A stretch of DNA of 64,000 nt from Actinomadura sp. J1-007 (GCF_009793335.1 NZ_WING01000001.1:1-64000); one strand, 5' to 3'; numbered from the stretch's first letter, positions 19,144-27,615 are shown. Notes: generated by a model not told the origin, from the sequence alone. Numbers and translations: made by a program.

Positions 19144-19794
19144 ATGGATCCGCAGCGGAACGTGGTCGTGCGCGGCGAGCGGGAGCTGGTCCTGCGCGCC
19201 GGGCACCTCTTCCACGCCCGCGAGGAGTTCGCCTGCGCCGCCGCGGACCAGAGCACCTGGGCGCTGCCGGGGGCGCGTGAACGGCTCGTCGCCGGCCTCC
19301 ACGCGCGCCGTGCGAGGCCGTTCAAGCTCTACAACCCCGGGGCCCTCGCCGACGAGGAGTCCGAACGGCGCCTGATCGAGATCGCGGGGCACGGCGTCCA
19401 GATCCGGATCTGCGCGACGCCGCTGCGGCAGGAGACGATCCTCATCGACCGGAAGGTCGCGATCCTGGCGGGCCCGGCGGGCGACGGCCCCCGCGAGTAC
19501 ACCGTCGTCCGGGCCCCCGGCGTGGTGGAGAGCGTGCGCACGCTGTTCTGGGCGACCTGGGACGCCGCGACCGACCTCGCCGATTTCCGCCGGAGCCGCC
19601 CGCCCGCGCTGAACGGGCAGAGCCGCGAGATCCTGCACCTGCTGGCCGACGGCCTCAAGGACGAGGCCGCGGCCCGCAAGCTCGGCCTGTCCCTGCGCAC
19701 CTACCGCCGCCGCGTCGCCGAGATCCTCGCCCTCCTCGACGCCGGGTCCCGGTTCCAGGCGGGGCTGCGCGCCCGCGAACTCGGCCTCGCCTGA
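19144..19794 (+). CDS. LuxR/TrmB-like HTH regulator
   Basis: 216 residues. The N-terminal 130 residues resemble the phospholipase-D-like/TrmB sensor domain of actinomycete regulators (HGVQIRICATPLRQETILID then RKVAILAG). The C-terminal HTH is LNGQSREILHLLADGLKDEA followed by ARKLGLSLRTYRRRVAEIL, a LuxR-type helix-turn-helix ending in RARELGLA. Divergent from the aldo/keto reductase, which may be its target. Confidence 0.78.
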   Translation: MDPQRNVVVRGERELVLRAGHLFHAREEFACAAADQSTWALPGARERLVAGLHARRARPFKLYNPGALADEESERRLIEIAGHGVQIRICATPLRQETILIDRKVAILAGPAGDGPREYTVVRAPGVVESVRTLFWATWDAATDLADFRRSRPPALNGQSREILHLLADGLKDEAAARKLGLSLRTYRRRVAEILALLDAGSRFQAGLRARELGLA

Positions 19795-19924
19795 CCCCGT
19801 CGGGCACGGCCGCCCCGCACCTGCCGGGAGAACGGGCCTTCCCTCCGGGCCCGGAAGGCGGGACGGTCGTACCGCATGACCGGATGCGGCGGCGGGAACC
19901 GGCAGAGGGGCGGACGGGTGTTCA

Positions 19925-19942
19925 AGTGACCTCTTGGTCACT
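19925..19942. promoter_or_regulatory. operator-like palindrome upstream of the monooxygenase
   Basis: AGTGACC-TCTT-GGTCACT, 7-bp perfect arms with a 4-nt centre, 35 bp before ATG 19978. The form (TGACCNNNNGGTCA) is that of TetR/FadR-type sites. No TetR gene is adjacent, so the regulator must be encoded elsewhere. Confidence 0.55.
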
Positions 19943-19977
19943 ACGCTCGACGCGACCGCGGCAGAACGAGGTTCGGG

Positions 19978-21471
19978 ATGGCCATGAGTCACAGCGTGGT
20001 GATCGTCGGTAGCGGGTTCGGCGGGATCGGGATGGCGATCCGGCTCCGGGAGGCCGGAATCGGCGACGTCGTGATCCTGGAGAAGGCCGGGGAGCTCGGC
20101 GGGACCTGGCGGGACAACACCTATCCGGGCGCGGCGTGCGACGTGCCGTCGCACCTGTACTCGTTCTCGTTCGAGCGCAAGACCGACTGGTCGCGGCGGT
20201 ACCCGCAGCAGCCGGAGATCCTCGACTACCTGCGCAACTGCGCCCGCAAGTACGGGGTGCTGCCGCTCGTCCGGTTCGGGACGGAGGTCACCGGGGCGCG
20301 CTTCGACGCCGAGCGGGCGCTCTGGCGGATCTCCACGACCCGCGGCGAGCTGGAGGCGCGCGTGCTGGTCTCGGCGTGCGGGCAGCTCAACCGGCCGGTG
20401 CTGCCGCCGGTCGAGGGGCGCGAGACGTTCGCGGGGCCGAGCTTCCACTCCTCGCGCTGGGACCACGGCGCGGACCTGGACGGCAAGCGGGTCGCGGTCG
20501 TCGGCACCGGCGCGAGCGCCGTGCAGATCGTCCCGGAGATCGCGGCGCGGGCGGAGTCGCTGACGCTGTTCCAGCGGTCCGCGCCGTACGTGATCGACAA
20601 GCCGGACCGGCCCTACCGGCCCTGGGAGAAGGCCGTGCTGAGGACCGTCCCCGGGGTGTACGGGCTGAGCCGCGCGAAGATCTACGCGGCGCACGAGTCG
20701 CGGGCGGTCGCGTTCGTCAAGTACCCCGGGCTGATGGGGATCATGGAGAGGTCGTTCCGGCGGAGCCTCGCCGGGCAGGTCGCCGACCCGGCGCTGCGCG
20801 AGGCGCTCGTCCCCGGCTACCCGATGGGCTGCAAGCGCATCCTGCGCTCCAACGACTACTACCCCGCGCTCGCCGGGCCCGGCGTCACGCTGGTCACCGA
20901 CCCGATCGCGCGCGTCACGCCGTCCGGCGTCGAGACCCGCGGCGCGGACGGGCGGACCGCCGCGCACGCCGCCGACGTGATCGTCTACGCGACCGGGTTC
21001 GCGTCCACCGACTTCCTCGCCCCGATGCGGATCACGGGCCTGGACGGGCGGGAGCTGAACGAGGCGTGGCGCGACGGCGCGCAGGCGCACCTCGGGATCA
21101 CGGTCAGCGGCTTCCCCAACCTGTTCCTGCTCTACGGGCCGTACACCAACCTCGGCCACAACTCGATCATCTACATGCTGGAGTCCCAGTTCCGGTACGT
21201 GCTCGGCTGCGTGGACGCCGTCCGCCGCGCGCGCCTGGACTGGATCGACGTGCGCCCCGACGTGCAGGACGCGTTCACGCGGGAGATGCGGGAACGGCTC
21301 CGCTCGACGGTGTGGGAGACGGGCTGCGAGAGCTGGTACATGACCGCCGACGGGAAGGTGGTCAACAACTGGCCCGGCTTCACGTTCGCCTACCGCCGCG
21401 CGACGCGCCGCCCCGACCCGCGCCACTTCCGCGCGCGCCGCGGAGCGTCGGAGCCCGCGCCGCTCGCCTAG
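19978..21471 (+). CDS. flavin-containing (Baeyer-Villiger-type) monooxygenase
   Basis: 497 residues. FAD Rossmann motif GSGFGGIG near the N-terminus, second nucleotide motif VVGTGASAVQ at about 178-187, and between them the BVMO fingerprint FAGPSFHSSRWD (FxGxxxHxxxW). The ATG region GGTWRDNTYPGAACDVPSHLY (quoted: GGTWRDNTYPGAACDVPSH) is typical of cyclohexanone/steroid monooxygenase relatives. Expected to insert oxygen next to a ketone or N/S-oxygenate using NADPH and FAD. Followed after 9 bp by an SDR, so ketone formation and oxidation may be coupled. Confidence 0.9.
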   Translation: MAMSHSVVIVGSGFGGIGMAIRLREAGIGDVVILEKAGELGGTWRDNTYPGAACDVPSHLYSFSFERKTDWSRRYPQQPEILDYLRNCARKYGVLPLVRFGTEVTGARFDAERALWRISTTRGELEARVLVSACGQLNRPVLPPVEGRETFAGPSFHSSRWDHGADLDGKRVAVVGTGASAVQIVPEIAARAESLTLFQRSAPYVIDKPDRPYRPWEKAVLRTVPGVYGLSRAKIYAAHESRAVAFVKYPGLMGIMERSFRRSLAGQVADPALREALVPGYPMGCKRILRSNDYYPALAGPGVTLVTDPIARVTPSGVETRGADGRTAAHAADVIVYATGFASTDFLAPMRITGLDGRELNEAWRDGAQAHLGITVSGFPNLFLLYGPYTNLGHNSIIYMLESQFRYVLGCVDAVRRARLDWIDVRPDVQDAFTREMRERLRSTVWETGCESWYMTADGKVVNNWPGFTFAYRRATRRPDPRHFRARRGASEPAPLA

Positions 21472-21480
21472 AGTCGTCGC

Positions 21481-22251
21481 ATGCCGACCGCTCTCATCAC
21501 CGGCGCGACCGCGGGCATCGGCGCCGCGTTCGCCCGCCGCCTCGCGTCCGACGGTTTCGACCTCGTGCTGCTCGCCCGCGACACCGAACGCCTCGACCGC
21601 GCCGCCGCCGACCTGGGCGGCACGTACGCGGTCCGCGTCGAGGCCCTGACGGCCGACCTGGCCTCCGAGGCGGGCCTCGCCGCCGCCGAGGAGCGCGCCC
21701 GCGCGGGCGTGGACCTGCTGGTCAACAACGCCGGCTTCGGGCACAAGGGCACGTTCCTGAACGTCCCGGTGGACGACGAGCTGGCGATGCTGCGGGTGCA
21801 CTGCGAGGCGGTGCTGCGGCTCACCCACGCCGCGCTGCCCGGGATGCTCGAACGGGGCCGGGGCGGGATCGTCAACGTGTCGTCGGTCGCGGCGTTCGCG
21901 TCGCGCGGCACGTACGGCGCGTCCAAGTCGTGGGTCGTCTCGTTCAGCCAGGGCGTCGCGAACGACCTGGCCGGGCGTCCGGGCGCGGGCGGGGTGCGGG
22001 TCATGGCGCTGTGCCCGGGGTTCGTCCGCACCGAGTTCCACGAGCGCGCCCGGATGGACGTCTCCGGCCTGCCGGACTTCCTGTGGCTCGACCGCGACGC
22101 GGTCGTGGACGCCGCGCTGCGCGACCTGCGCCGGGGCGTCCCGGTGAGCGTCCCGTCCGTCCAGTACAAGGCCGTCGTGGCGCTGACCCGGATGGTCCCG
22201 CCGTCGCTGTTCGGCAGGCTGTCCTCCCGCGCGGGCCGCCGCTACGAGTGA
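21481..22251 (+). CDS. short-chain dehydrogenase/reductase
   Basis: 256-residue classical SDR with NAD(P) motif TGATAGIG, NNAG (LLVNNAGFG), catalytic Ser in VNVSSVAAF and YGASK. The C-terminal extension (VSVPSVQYKAVVALTRMVP) resembles SDRs of lipid metabolism (DHRS7-like/mycobacterial Rv-type). Nine bp after the monooxygenase stop, so very likely the same transcript and pathway: alcohol to ketone to ester. Confidence 0.9.
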   Translation: MPTALITGATAGIGAAFARRLASDGFDLVLLARDTERLDRAAADLGGTYAVRVEALTADLASEAGLAAAEERARAGVDLLVNNAGFGHKGTFLNVPVDDELAMLRVHCEAVLRLTHAALPGMLERGRGGIVNVSSVAAFASRGTYGASKSWVVSFSQGVANDLAGRPGAGGVRVMALCPGFVRTEFHERARMDVSGLPDFLWLDRDAVVDAALRDLRRGVPVSVPSVQYKAVVALTRMVPPSLFGRLSSRAGRRYE

Positions 22252-22254
22252 CCG

Positions 22255-22281
22255 GCGGGCGGCGGGCGCCGATCCGCCCGC
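22255..22281 (+). terminator. hairpin terminator after the monooxygenase/SDR operon
   Basis: 8-bp arms GCGGGCGG and CCGCCCGC with an 11-nt loop, starting 4 bp after the SDR stop. No U-tract. Confidence 0.5.
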
Positions 22282-22413
22282 GCTCACCGGACGGGCCGGG
22301 ACGCACGTTACGGTCTTGTCACAGGGCGTCGGACAGGGCAGGGTGACAGAGATCGTCGGTGCGGGGGCGTACCGACCCGTGACATCACCACTCCGCCGAG
22401 AGGGTCCTCCCCG

Positions 22414-23370
22414 ATGGGTCACGACCTGGGCCAAGCCGCCCTCGCGCTGCTCGCGACCGCGGCCTACTACACCGCGTTCCTCGTCTTCCGCGCGGCCGCC
22501 GCCCGGATGCCGCCGCTGCGCGGCAGCCGCCCCTTCCACGTCGCGCGGCACATGCTCACCAGCCCGGTCTGGCTCGGCGGCGGGCTGATCCTGTTCCTCG
22601 GCCTCGGGTACGAGGTGGTGGCGTTCACGGCGATGCCGCTCGCCGTCGCCCAGCCGATCTTCGCGGTCAGCCTGGTGTTCCTGGTCGGGTACGCGGTGTG
22701 GTTCCTCGGCGAGCGGCTGAGCCCCCGGGAGTGGGCGAGCGTGGCGCTGTTCGTCCTCGCGACCGTGCTGATCGGCCTGTCCGCCGGGTCCGAGCGCGGG
22801 CTGCGCGCCGACCCGAGCCTCACCGGCACCCTCGCCGCGCCGTGGAAGATGCTCGCCGTGATCGCCCCCGCCGTGGTCGTCGCCGGGCTCGTCTGGCTCG
22901 TCGGGGACCGCCGCGCGCACGGCCGGCACGCCCGCAAGCTCGCCGGCGTCGCGTACGGGATCGGCGCGGGCGCGTGCGCGGGGCTCGCCGAGGCCGGGAT
23001 CCGCGGCATCTCGATCGTGTACGAGAACACCGGCAGCCTGCGCGCCGTCCTGGAGTCGCCCTACCCCTACCTCACGGTCGGGCTCGCCGCGATCGCGCTC
23101 GGGCAGCTCCAGGTCGCGCTCCAGCGCTGCCGCATCGCGATCGTCGCGACCGTGCTGACCGTGATCGGCCGCACCTACCTGGTGGTGAGCAGCTCGGTTC
23201 TGTTCGGGGAGGACTGGCCGTCGGAGTCGCTGCCGTTCATGCTGCGCGCGGGCGGGTTCGTGCTGGCCCTGGTCGCGCTGGTGACGTTCCCCCGGTACGA
23301 GCGGCAGGCCCCCGCCCCCGAGGCGCCGAGCCGCGCCCCGGGGCAGGAGGGCGTCCGCCCCACCACCTGA
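22414..23370 (+). CDS. DMT-superfamily membrane protein (NIPA/EamA-like)
   Basis: 318 residues with about nine hydrophobic segments (for example ALALLATAAYYTAFLVFRAA, VWLGGGLILFLGLGYEVVAF, AQPIFAVSLVFLVGYAVWFL). The central ERLSPREWASVALFVLATVL motif is shared with the DMT protein at 37248, so the two are distant paralogues. C-terminal tail is charged and proline-rich. No substrate can be assigned. Confidence 0.75.
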   Translation: MGHDLGQAALALLATAAYYTAFLVFRAAAARMPPLRGSRPFHVARHMLTSPVWLGGGLILFLGLGYEVVAFTAMPLAVAQPIFAVSLVFLVGYAVWFLGERLSPREWASVALFVLATVLIGLSAGSERGLRADPSLTGTLAAPWKMLAVIAPAVVVAGLVWLVGDRRAHGRHARKLAGVAYGIGAGACAGLAEAGIRGISIVYENTGSLRAVLESPYPYLTVGLAAIALGQLQVALQRCRIAIVATVLTVIGRTYLVVSSSVLFGEDWPSESLPFMLRAGGFVLALVALVTFPRYERQAPAPEAPSRAPGQEGVRPTT

Positions 23371-23411
23371 TCCCGGTCCGCGCGGCGCGTGCGCCCCGCG
23401 CCGCCATCGCC

Positions 23412-23417
23412 TACATT
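23412..23417 (+). promoter_or_regulatory. -10 element of a probably leaderless protease mRNA
   Basis: TACATT ends 6 nt before ATG 23424 and there is no Shine-Dalgarno sequence in between, so transcription probably starts at the ATG. Confidence 0.4.
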
Positions 23418-23423
23418 GCCGGA

Positions 23424-24200
23424 ATGGCCCTCCCCCCAAGCCGTGCCGTTCCCCGGACGCTCCTCGGCGCGCTCGGCCTCTCCCTGCTCGCGCTCCTCGC
23501 CGCGCTCACCGCCGCGCCGCCCGCGTCCGCCGTCGTCGGCGGCGCGCCCGCCGACGCGGCCCGGTACCCGTGGCTCGCGGCCGTCGGGTCGCCGCTGTTC
23601 GTCCTCCGCCCCGCCGGGCAGTTCTGCGGCGGCGCGCTGATCAGGCCGGACCAGGTGCTGACCGCCGCGCACTGCGCGTCGATGTTCAAGGCCGTGCCGG
23701 GACTGCTGAACGTGACGTTCGGCCGCGGCGACCTCGGCCGGAAGGGCGGCGAGACCGTCTCGGTGCGGTCCGTCCGCGTCCACCCCGCCTACCGCGAGAC
23801 GAAGTTCAAGGACGAGACGGTCGGCCACCACGACCTGGCGGTCCTGACGCTGTCCAGGAAGGTCGCGCGCCGCCCCGTCCCGCTCGGCTCCCCCGGCGCG
23901 GCCCGCACCGGCGAGGTCGCCGGCTGGGGGACGACCTCCGAGAAGGACCTGTTCAACACCCGCCTGCGCGCCGCCGCCGTCCCGCTCCCCGGCAACGCCG
24001 CCTGCGCCCGCGCCTACGGCGGCTCGTTCGACCCGTCCGACATGCTCTGCGCGGGGTCGCCCAAGGCCGACACCTGCCAGTTCGACAGCGGCGGCCCCCT
24101 GCTCGTCAACGGCCGCCTCGCCGCGCTGACGTCCTGGGCGTACGGCTGCGCCCGCCGCGGCTATCCCGGCGTGTACGCGCGCGTCGCCTCCCTCCCGTGA
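23424..24200 (+). CDS. secreted trypsin-like serine protease with altered oxyanion-hole residue
   Basis: 258 residues. Signal peptide residues 1-33 (LLGALGLSLLALLAAL core) with cleavage near PASA; the mature N-terminus VVGGAPADAARYPW is the trypsin start. Triad: His in LTAAHC, Asp in HHDLAVLTL, Ser in CQFDSGGPL. In nearly all relatives the residue before DSGGP is Gly (chymotrypsin 193, oxyanion hole); here it is Phe. The protein ends at ARVASLP, about 15-20 residues earlier than usual, missing the final helix, because the stop overlaps the next start (GTGA). It may be an active enzyme with unusual specificity or a pseudoprotease. Confidence 0.85.
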   Translation: MALPPSRAVPRTLLGALGLSLLALLAALTAAPPASAVVGGAPADAARYPWLAAVGSPLFVLRPAGQFCGGALIRPDQVLTAAHCASMFKAVPGLLNVTFGRGDLGRKGGETVSVRSVRVHPAYRETKFKDETVGHHDLAVLTLSRKVARRPVPLGSPGAARTGEVAGWGTTSEKDLFNTRLRAAAVPLPGNAACARAYGGSFDPSDMLCAGSPKADTCQFDSGGPLLVNGRLAALTSWAYGCARRGYPGVYARVASLP

Positions 24201-25105
24201 AGGTCCTGGTCACCGGCGCCGCGGGCTACGTCGGCTACGCGGTCGCGCGGCGCCTGACCGCCGCCGGGCACGAGGTGAGCGGCCTGGTCCGCGACGCGGG
24301 CCGCACGCTGCCGCCCGGCGTCCGCCCGGTCATCGGCGACCTGCTCGACCCGGTCGCGCTCGGCGCCGTCCTGGAGCCGTACGACGGCGTCTGCCACCTC
24401 GCGGCGCTGACCCGCGTCCGCGCGTCGTTCGCCGACCCGCTCGGCTTCTTCGCCGCGAACGTGCAGGGCACCGTCAACCTGCTCGCCGTCCTGCCGCCCG
24501 GCTGCTCGGTCGTGTACGGCTCGACCGCCGCGGTGTACGGCACGCCGGAGCGCCAGCCGATCCCCGAGACCGAGACGCCCGCGCCGACCAGCCCGTACGG
24601 CGCGTCCAAGCTGGCCGCCGAGCACGCGGTCCGCTTCCACGCCCGCACCGGCGCGATCGGCGCGACGGTGCTGCGCACGTTCAACGTCGCGGGCTCCGTG
24701 GACGGCCGCGGCGACCCCGACGAGACCCGCCTCATCCCGAAGGCCCTGCTCGTCGCCGCGGGCCGCGCCTCGCACCTGGAGATCAACGGCCCCGGCACGG
24801 CCGTCCGCGAGTACCTGCACGTGGACGACCTCGCCGCCGCGTTCGTCCTCGCCCTGCCCGCCGAACCCGGCGCCGACCGCGTCTACAACGTCGGCAGCGG
24901 CCGGGGCGCGTCCGTCGCCGAGGTGGTCGCGGAGGCCGAACGCGTCACCGGCCGCCCGATCCCGACCGTCCACAACCCGCCGCAGCCCGAACCGCCCCTG
25001 CTCCTCTGCGACGCCGCCGCCGTCCACCGCGACCTCGGCTGGCGCCCCCAACACTCGGACCTCGCGGAGATCATCGAAAGCTCCTGGTCCGCCCTGACCA
25101 CATGA
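24197..25105 (+). CDS. NAD-dependent epimerase/dehydratase (extended SDR)
   Basis: 302 residues; GTG 24197 overlaps the protease stop. NAD-binding TGAAGYVG at residues 6-13, catalytic Ser/Thr in VVYGSTAAVYG and YGASK (Tyr, Lys). C-terminal substrate part has EYLHVDDLAAAF and the VYNVGSGRGASVAEV stretch typical of UDP-glucose 4-epimerase-like proteins. Sugar-nucleotide epimerase activity (galE-like) is most likely. It is odd that it is translationally coupled to a secreted protease. Confidence 0.88.
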   Translation: MKVLVTGAAGYVGYAVARRLTAAGHEVSGLVRDAGRTLPPGVRPVIGDLLDPVALGAVLEPYDGVCHLAALTRVRASFADPLGFFAANVQGTVNLLAVLPPGCSVVYGSTAAVYGTPERQPIPETETPAPTSPYGASKLAAEHAVRFHARTGAIGATVLRTFNVAGSVDGRGDPDETRLIPKALLVAAGRASHLEINGPGTAVREYLHVDDLAAAFVLALPAEPGADRVYNVGSGRGASVAEVVAEAERVTGRPIPTVHNPPQPEPPLLLCDAAAVHRDLGWRPQHSDLAEIIESSWSALTT

Positions 25106-25108
25106 ACA

Positions 25109-25152
25109 AAGCCCCGCCCAGAGAGGCACCTCCACCTCTCCGAACGGGGCTT
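25109..25152. terminator. bidirectional terminator
   Basis: Stem AAGCCCCG / CGGGGCTT (25109-25116 and 25145-25152) with an inner stem GAGAGG / CCTCTC, between the convergent epimerase and DUF397 genes. A-rich on one side and T on the other, so it can serve both directions. Confidence 0.7.
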
Positions 25153-25164
25153 CCGAGTTCCTGG

Positions 25165-25356
25165 CTAGTGCATGTCCAGCCCGCCGGACTTGATGCGGGC
25201 GGCCAACTCCCGCGCCGCCGACACGGGGAGTGTGATCCGGTCTCCTCCGGGATTCTTGCTGTCCCGTACGCCTACAGCGCCCGGGAACCGCGCCACCTCG
25301 ACACACGCCCCGCCCTCGGACGTGGACCGGGACGCCTTACGCCATTCAACGATCAT
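25165..25356 (-). CDS. DUF397 protein
   Basis: 63 residues from ATG 25356, whose ATGA overlaps the stop of the HTH gene; an upstream ATG at 25410 would add 18 unrelated residues inside the HTH gene and is rejected. The DUF397 pattern is EWRKASRSTSEGGACVEVA then GVRDSKNPGG and a C-terminal helix. These small proteins are the usual downstream partner of Scr1/WhiJ-like HTH regulators in actinomycetes, probably forming a regulator/antagonist pair that affects development or antibiotic production. Confidence 0.92.
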   Translation of the reverse strand: MIVEWRKASRSTSEGGACVEVARFPGAVGVRDSKNPGGDRITLPVSAARELAARIKSGGLDMH

Positions 25357-26228
25357 TCGCTGGTGCCCATCGCTTTCGTTATCGCGGTTCGGCTGTCGGC
25401 TGTGGTCCATGCTAGGTCGCCCACGCTTTCGATGCGCCGGGCATACCGCTCCACACGCTCCGAATCCAGGACCACCCGTCCCATGCCGGGCGCTTCCGCG
25501 AACGCCACATCGCCTCCCACGGTGAGGAGTTGGCAGGCGCCGTCGAGGCCGACGTGCCAGCCCTGATGCTTGCCGACCACGCGAACGCTCACACCGGGCC
25601 GCTCAGCGAGGGCCAGGAGGTGCGCGAGTTGGCCTCGCATGACCTCCGCTCCCCCTGCGGGCGTCTCCAGAACGGCCCACGACAGGATGGCCGACATGCG
25701 CGGCGGGTCGGCCCGGTCCCACACGGCCTCCTGACGCTCCAGCCGTGCGGCCAGCGCGCTGTCCACGTCCGAGATGAGCCCGGCCGCGTATGCGCGTTCG
25801 AACGTCGCACGGGCGTAGTCCGGCGTCTGCCAGAGCCCGGGGATCACGCTCACGTCCCACGTTCGTATGCGGGTGGCCCGTGCCTCGTACGCGGCGAGAG
25901 ACGGAAGCCAGTCGTCGTCCGGGCGAGCGTGTGCGTGGGCCACGAGATGAGCGAATAATCCGCGCAATTTCCACGCTGTGTCCAGTCTGCCCGCGTGCGC
26001 CGGAGATAGGTGACGTGTCCCGTTCACGAGGCGGCTCACATAGGACCGCGTGCATTCGAGAATCTCGGCCACGCGCGCCTGCGACGCACTCTGCACGTAG
26101 ATCTGCCTGCGCAGTTCTACGGCGATCAGGTCCCATAGCGAGCGCGCCGGGTCCAGTTGCCTCGGCGCGTCCCGGTACTGGTCGTACGAGGATTGGTGCA
26201 GCGTGCGCGGTCGCGGTACGGACGTCAT
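25353..26228 (-). CDS. XRE-type HTH regulator with DUF5753 (Scr1/WhiJ family)
   Basis: 291 residues from ATG 26228, preceded by AAGGGA. N-terminal HTH (about 28-85): QARVAEILECTRSYVSRLVNG. C-terminal DUF5753 ligand-type domain begins with TWDVSVIPGLWQTPDYARA and continues to the end. Codon use and base composition are slightly less GC-biased than in neighbours. It forms the upstream member of the Scr1/DUF397 pair and is divergent from an orphan ORF at 26340 across 111 bp. Confidence 0.92.
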   Translation of the reverse strand: MTSVPRPRTLHQSSYDQYRDAPRQLDPARSLWDLIAVELRRQIYVQSASQARVAEILECTRSYVSRLVNGTRHLSPAHAGRLDTAWKLRGLFAHLVAHAHARPDDDWLPSLAAYEARATRIRTWDVSVIPGLWQTPDYARATFERAYAAGLISDVDSALAARLERQEAVWDRADPPRMSAILSWAVLETPAGGAEVMRGQLAHLLALAERPGVSVRVVGKHQGWHVGLDGACQLLTVGGDVAFAEAPGMGRVVLDSERVERYARRIESVGDLAWTTADSRTAITKAMGTSE

Positions 26229-26339
26229 TTCATGATCCCTTTTGATGACCGGAATTCCCAGAACCATGGCCACGGTACCGCCACCGGGAGCAGAATTGCA
26301 GCCGGTAACGGAAAACATCCGCCCGGTGAGGTGAGCGCG

Positions 26340-26759
26340 ATGGGAGTTCACGGCGCGCGGCGCGCGGCGGCAATTCTGCCGTCCCGGCCGGCCGGTCGCA
26401 CGGCGTCCGACATATCCGGTGTTCGGATGGACGAAACCGCTGACGCCTCGGACGCCATGCTCGGGGTATTGGCTCCCGTCCATTCGGAACGCCTCGAAGC
26501 GCTCAGAGCCCTGCAAGTCGAACTGACGGCCGCCCGGCACCTCGCCTGTGTGCTCGTCGCGTCGGGCGGGTATCCGGCGCTGTCGGTGGCCCGCCTGGAC
26601 GGCCGGGGGTCCATGACCCTCGGGTGCGCGTACCTCCGCGTGGAGGGGGCCTGGTGGTACGTCGCGCGGCGTCCGGACGGCGGCGCGGAGCGGCTCGCAC
26701 CGGTGCGGGAGACCATCGCGACGGCGCGGCTCGTCGTCGCCGGCATGAGAAGGAGGTAA
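26340..26759 (+). CDS. hypothetical protein (orphan, Scr1-locus)
   Basis: 139 residues from ATG 26340 with GAGGTG 8 nt upstream; ATG 26427 is an in-frame alternative. No recognised domain. The second half looks like a small alpha/beta domain: HLACVLVASGGYPALSVARL then CAYLRVEGAWWYVARRPDGG, ending in a helix VRETIATARLVVAGM. The Trp-Trp-Tyr motif and basic end hint at ligand or nucleic-acid contact, but that is speculation. Directly divergent from the HTH/DUF397 pair and followed after 5 bp by another orphan. Confidence 0.6.
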   Translation: MGVHGARRAAAILPSRPAGRTASDISGVRMDETADASDAMLGVLAPVHSERLEALRALQVELTAARHLACVLVASGGYPALSVARLDGRGSMTLGCAYLRVEGAWWYVARRPDGGAERLAPVRETIATARLVVAGMRRR

Positions 26760-26764
26760 GGCCG

Positions 26765-27112
26765 ATGGACGACGACGCGCGCACCGCGCGGCCGGGGGCC
26801 CTGGTCCCCGTCGCCGTCGCGGCATGGGAACAGGCGTGGCGCGTGCGCGGACGGCGCATGACGCTCTGCCACGCGGTCTGCGCGATCACGACCGACCGGG
26901 CGCAGCGCGCCCTGGCCGGCGCGCCCGCCGAGCCGATCGCGCGGGGCCTGTGGACGGCCTGGCACACGGTGCACCCGGTCATGGAGCGGCTCATGCTCGC
27001 CCACGGCTACCTGCCCGCCTCCGTGGCGGAGGTCCGCGAGGACGCGCGCCTTCTGATCGGGGACATGGCGCACGAGGCCCGCGAGCACGCCGAGTCGCAC
27101 CGGCCCGGGTAG
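26765..27112 (+). CDS. hypothetical protein (helical, orphan)
   Basis: 115 residues; strong GGAGG in GAAGGAGGTAAGGCCG before ATG 26765. Predominantly helical, with WEQAWRVRGRRMTLCHAVCAI and WTAWHTVHPVMERLMLAHGYLPA. Cys-x3-Cys (CHAVC) and three His are present, but there is no clear metal motif. Five bp after the previous ORF, so the two are co-transcribed and may work with the adjacent Scr1-type regulator. No family recognised. Confidence 0.6.
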   Translation: MDDDARTARPGALVPVAVAAWEQAWRVRGRRMTLCHAVCAITTDRAQRALAGAPAEPIARGLWTAWHTVHPVMERLMLAHGYLPASVAEVREDARLLIGDMAHEAREHAESHRPG

Positions 27113-27167
27113 GCCCCCCGCGGAGACCATCGCGGGCTCGGGGTCCGCCATGACCCCCGAAGGCGGA

Positions 27168-27173
27168 TAAACT
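27168..27173 (+). promoter_or_regulatory. -10 element of a leaderless groES-like mRNA
   Basis: TAAACT within GGATAAACT ends 6 nt before GTG 27180; no ribosome binding site fits between, so the mRNA probably begins at the GTG. Confidence 0.4.
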
Positions 27174-27179
27174 CCCAGC

Positions 27180-27500
27180 GTGTCCGAGGCGAAGTTCGAA
27201 GTGCAGATGCTCCACGACCGCGTCATGATCAAGGTCGAGAAGGACAGCGGGGAGCGCCGCAGCACCGGCGGGATCGTCATCCCCGCCACGGTCGAGCAGT
27301 CCAACCGCCTCGTCTGGGGCGAGGTCTGCGGCGTCGGGCACCACGTCCGCACCGTCAAGGTCGGCGACCGCGTCCTGTTCCACCCCTCAGACCAGTTCGA
27401 GGTCGAGATCCAGGGTGAGAACTACCTGGTCATGCGCGAGCGCGACCTGCACGCCGTGGCCAACGAACGACCCGAGCACGGCACCGGCCTCTACCTCTGA
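27180..27500 (+). CDS. GroES-family co-chaperonin paralogue
   Basis: 106 residues. The Cpn10 barrel is clear: MLHDRVMIKVEKDSGERRSTG then GIVIPATVEQSNRL, VGDRVLFHP and a C-terminal YLVMRERDLHAV. It is slightly longer than canonical GroES and ends GTGLYL, as in the conserved second Cpn10 gene of Streptomyces relatives. No groEL is adjacent, so it is an orphan co-chaperonin whose partner is encoded elsewhere. Confidence 0.9.
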   Translation: MSEAKFEVQMLHDRVMIKVEKDSGERRSTGGIVIPATVEQSNRLVWGEVCGVGHHVRTVKVGDRVLFHPSDQFEVEIQGENYLVMRERDLHAVANERPEHGTGLYL

Positions 27501-27615
27501 CGGCTCCTCACGGGCGTGGGAGCCCGGTGAAAGAATCCGGCCCTTCCGGACATGTACGGGCGACATCGTTCCCCTGCCCGTCCGGAAGGAGGCAGTACTT
27601 TGCTGAGGTGCCGGC

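Noticed and set aside
17938..23439. 1833-codon minus-strand open frame
   Set aside because: Antisense to five well-supported genes and shows no domain; an effect of GC-biased codon positions.
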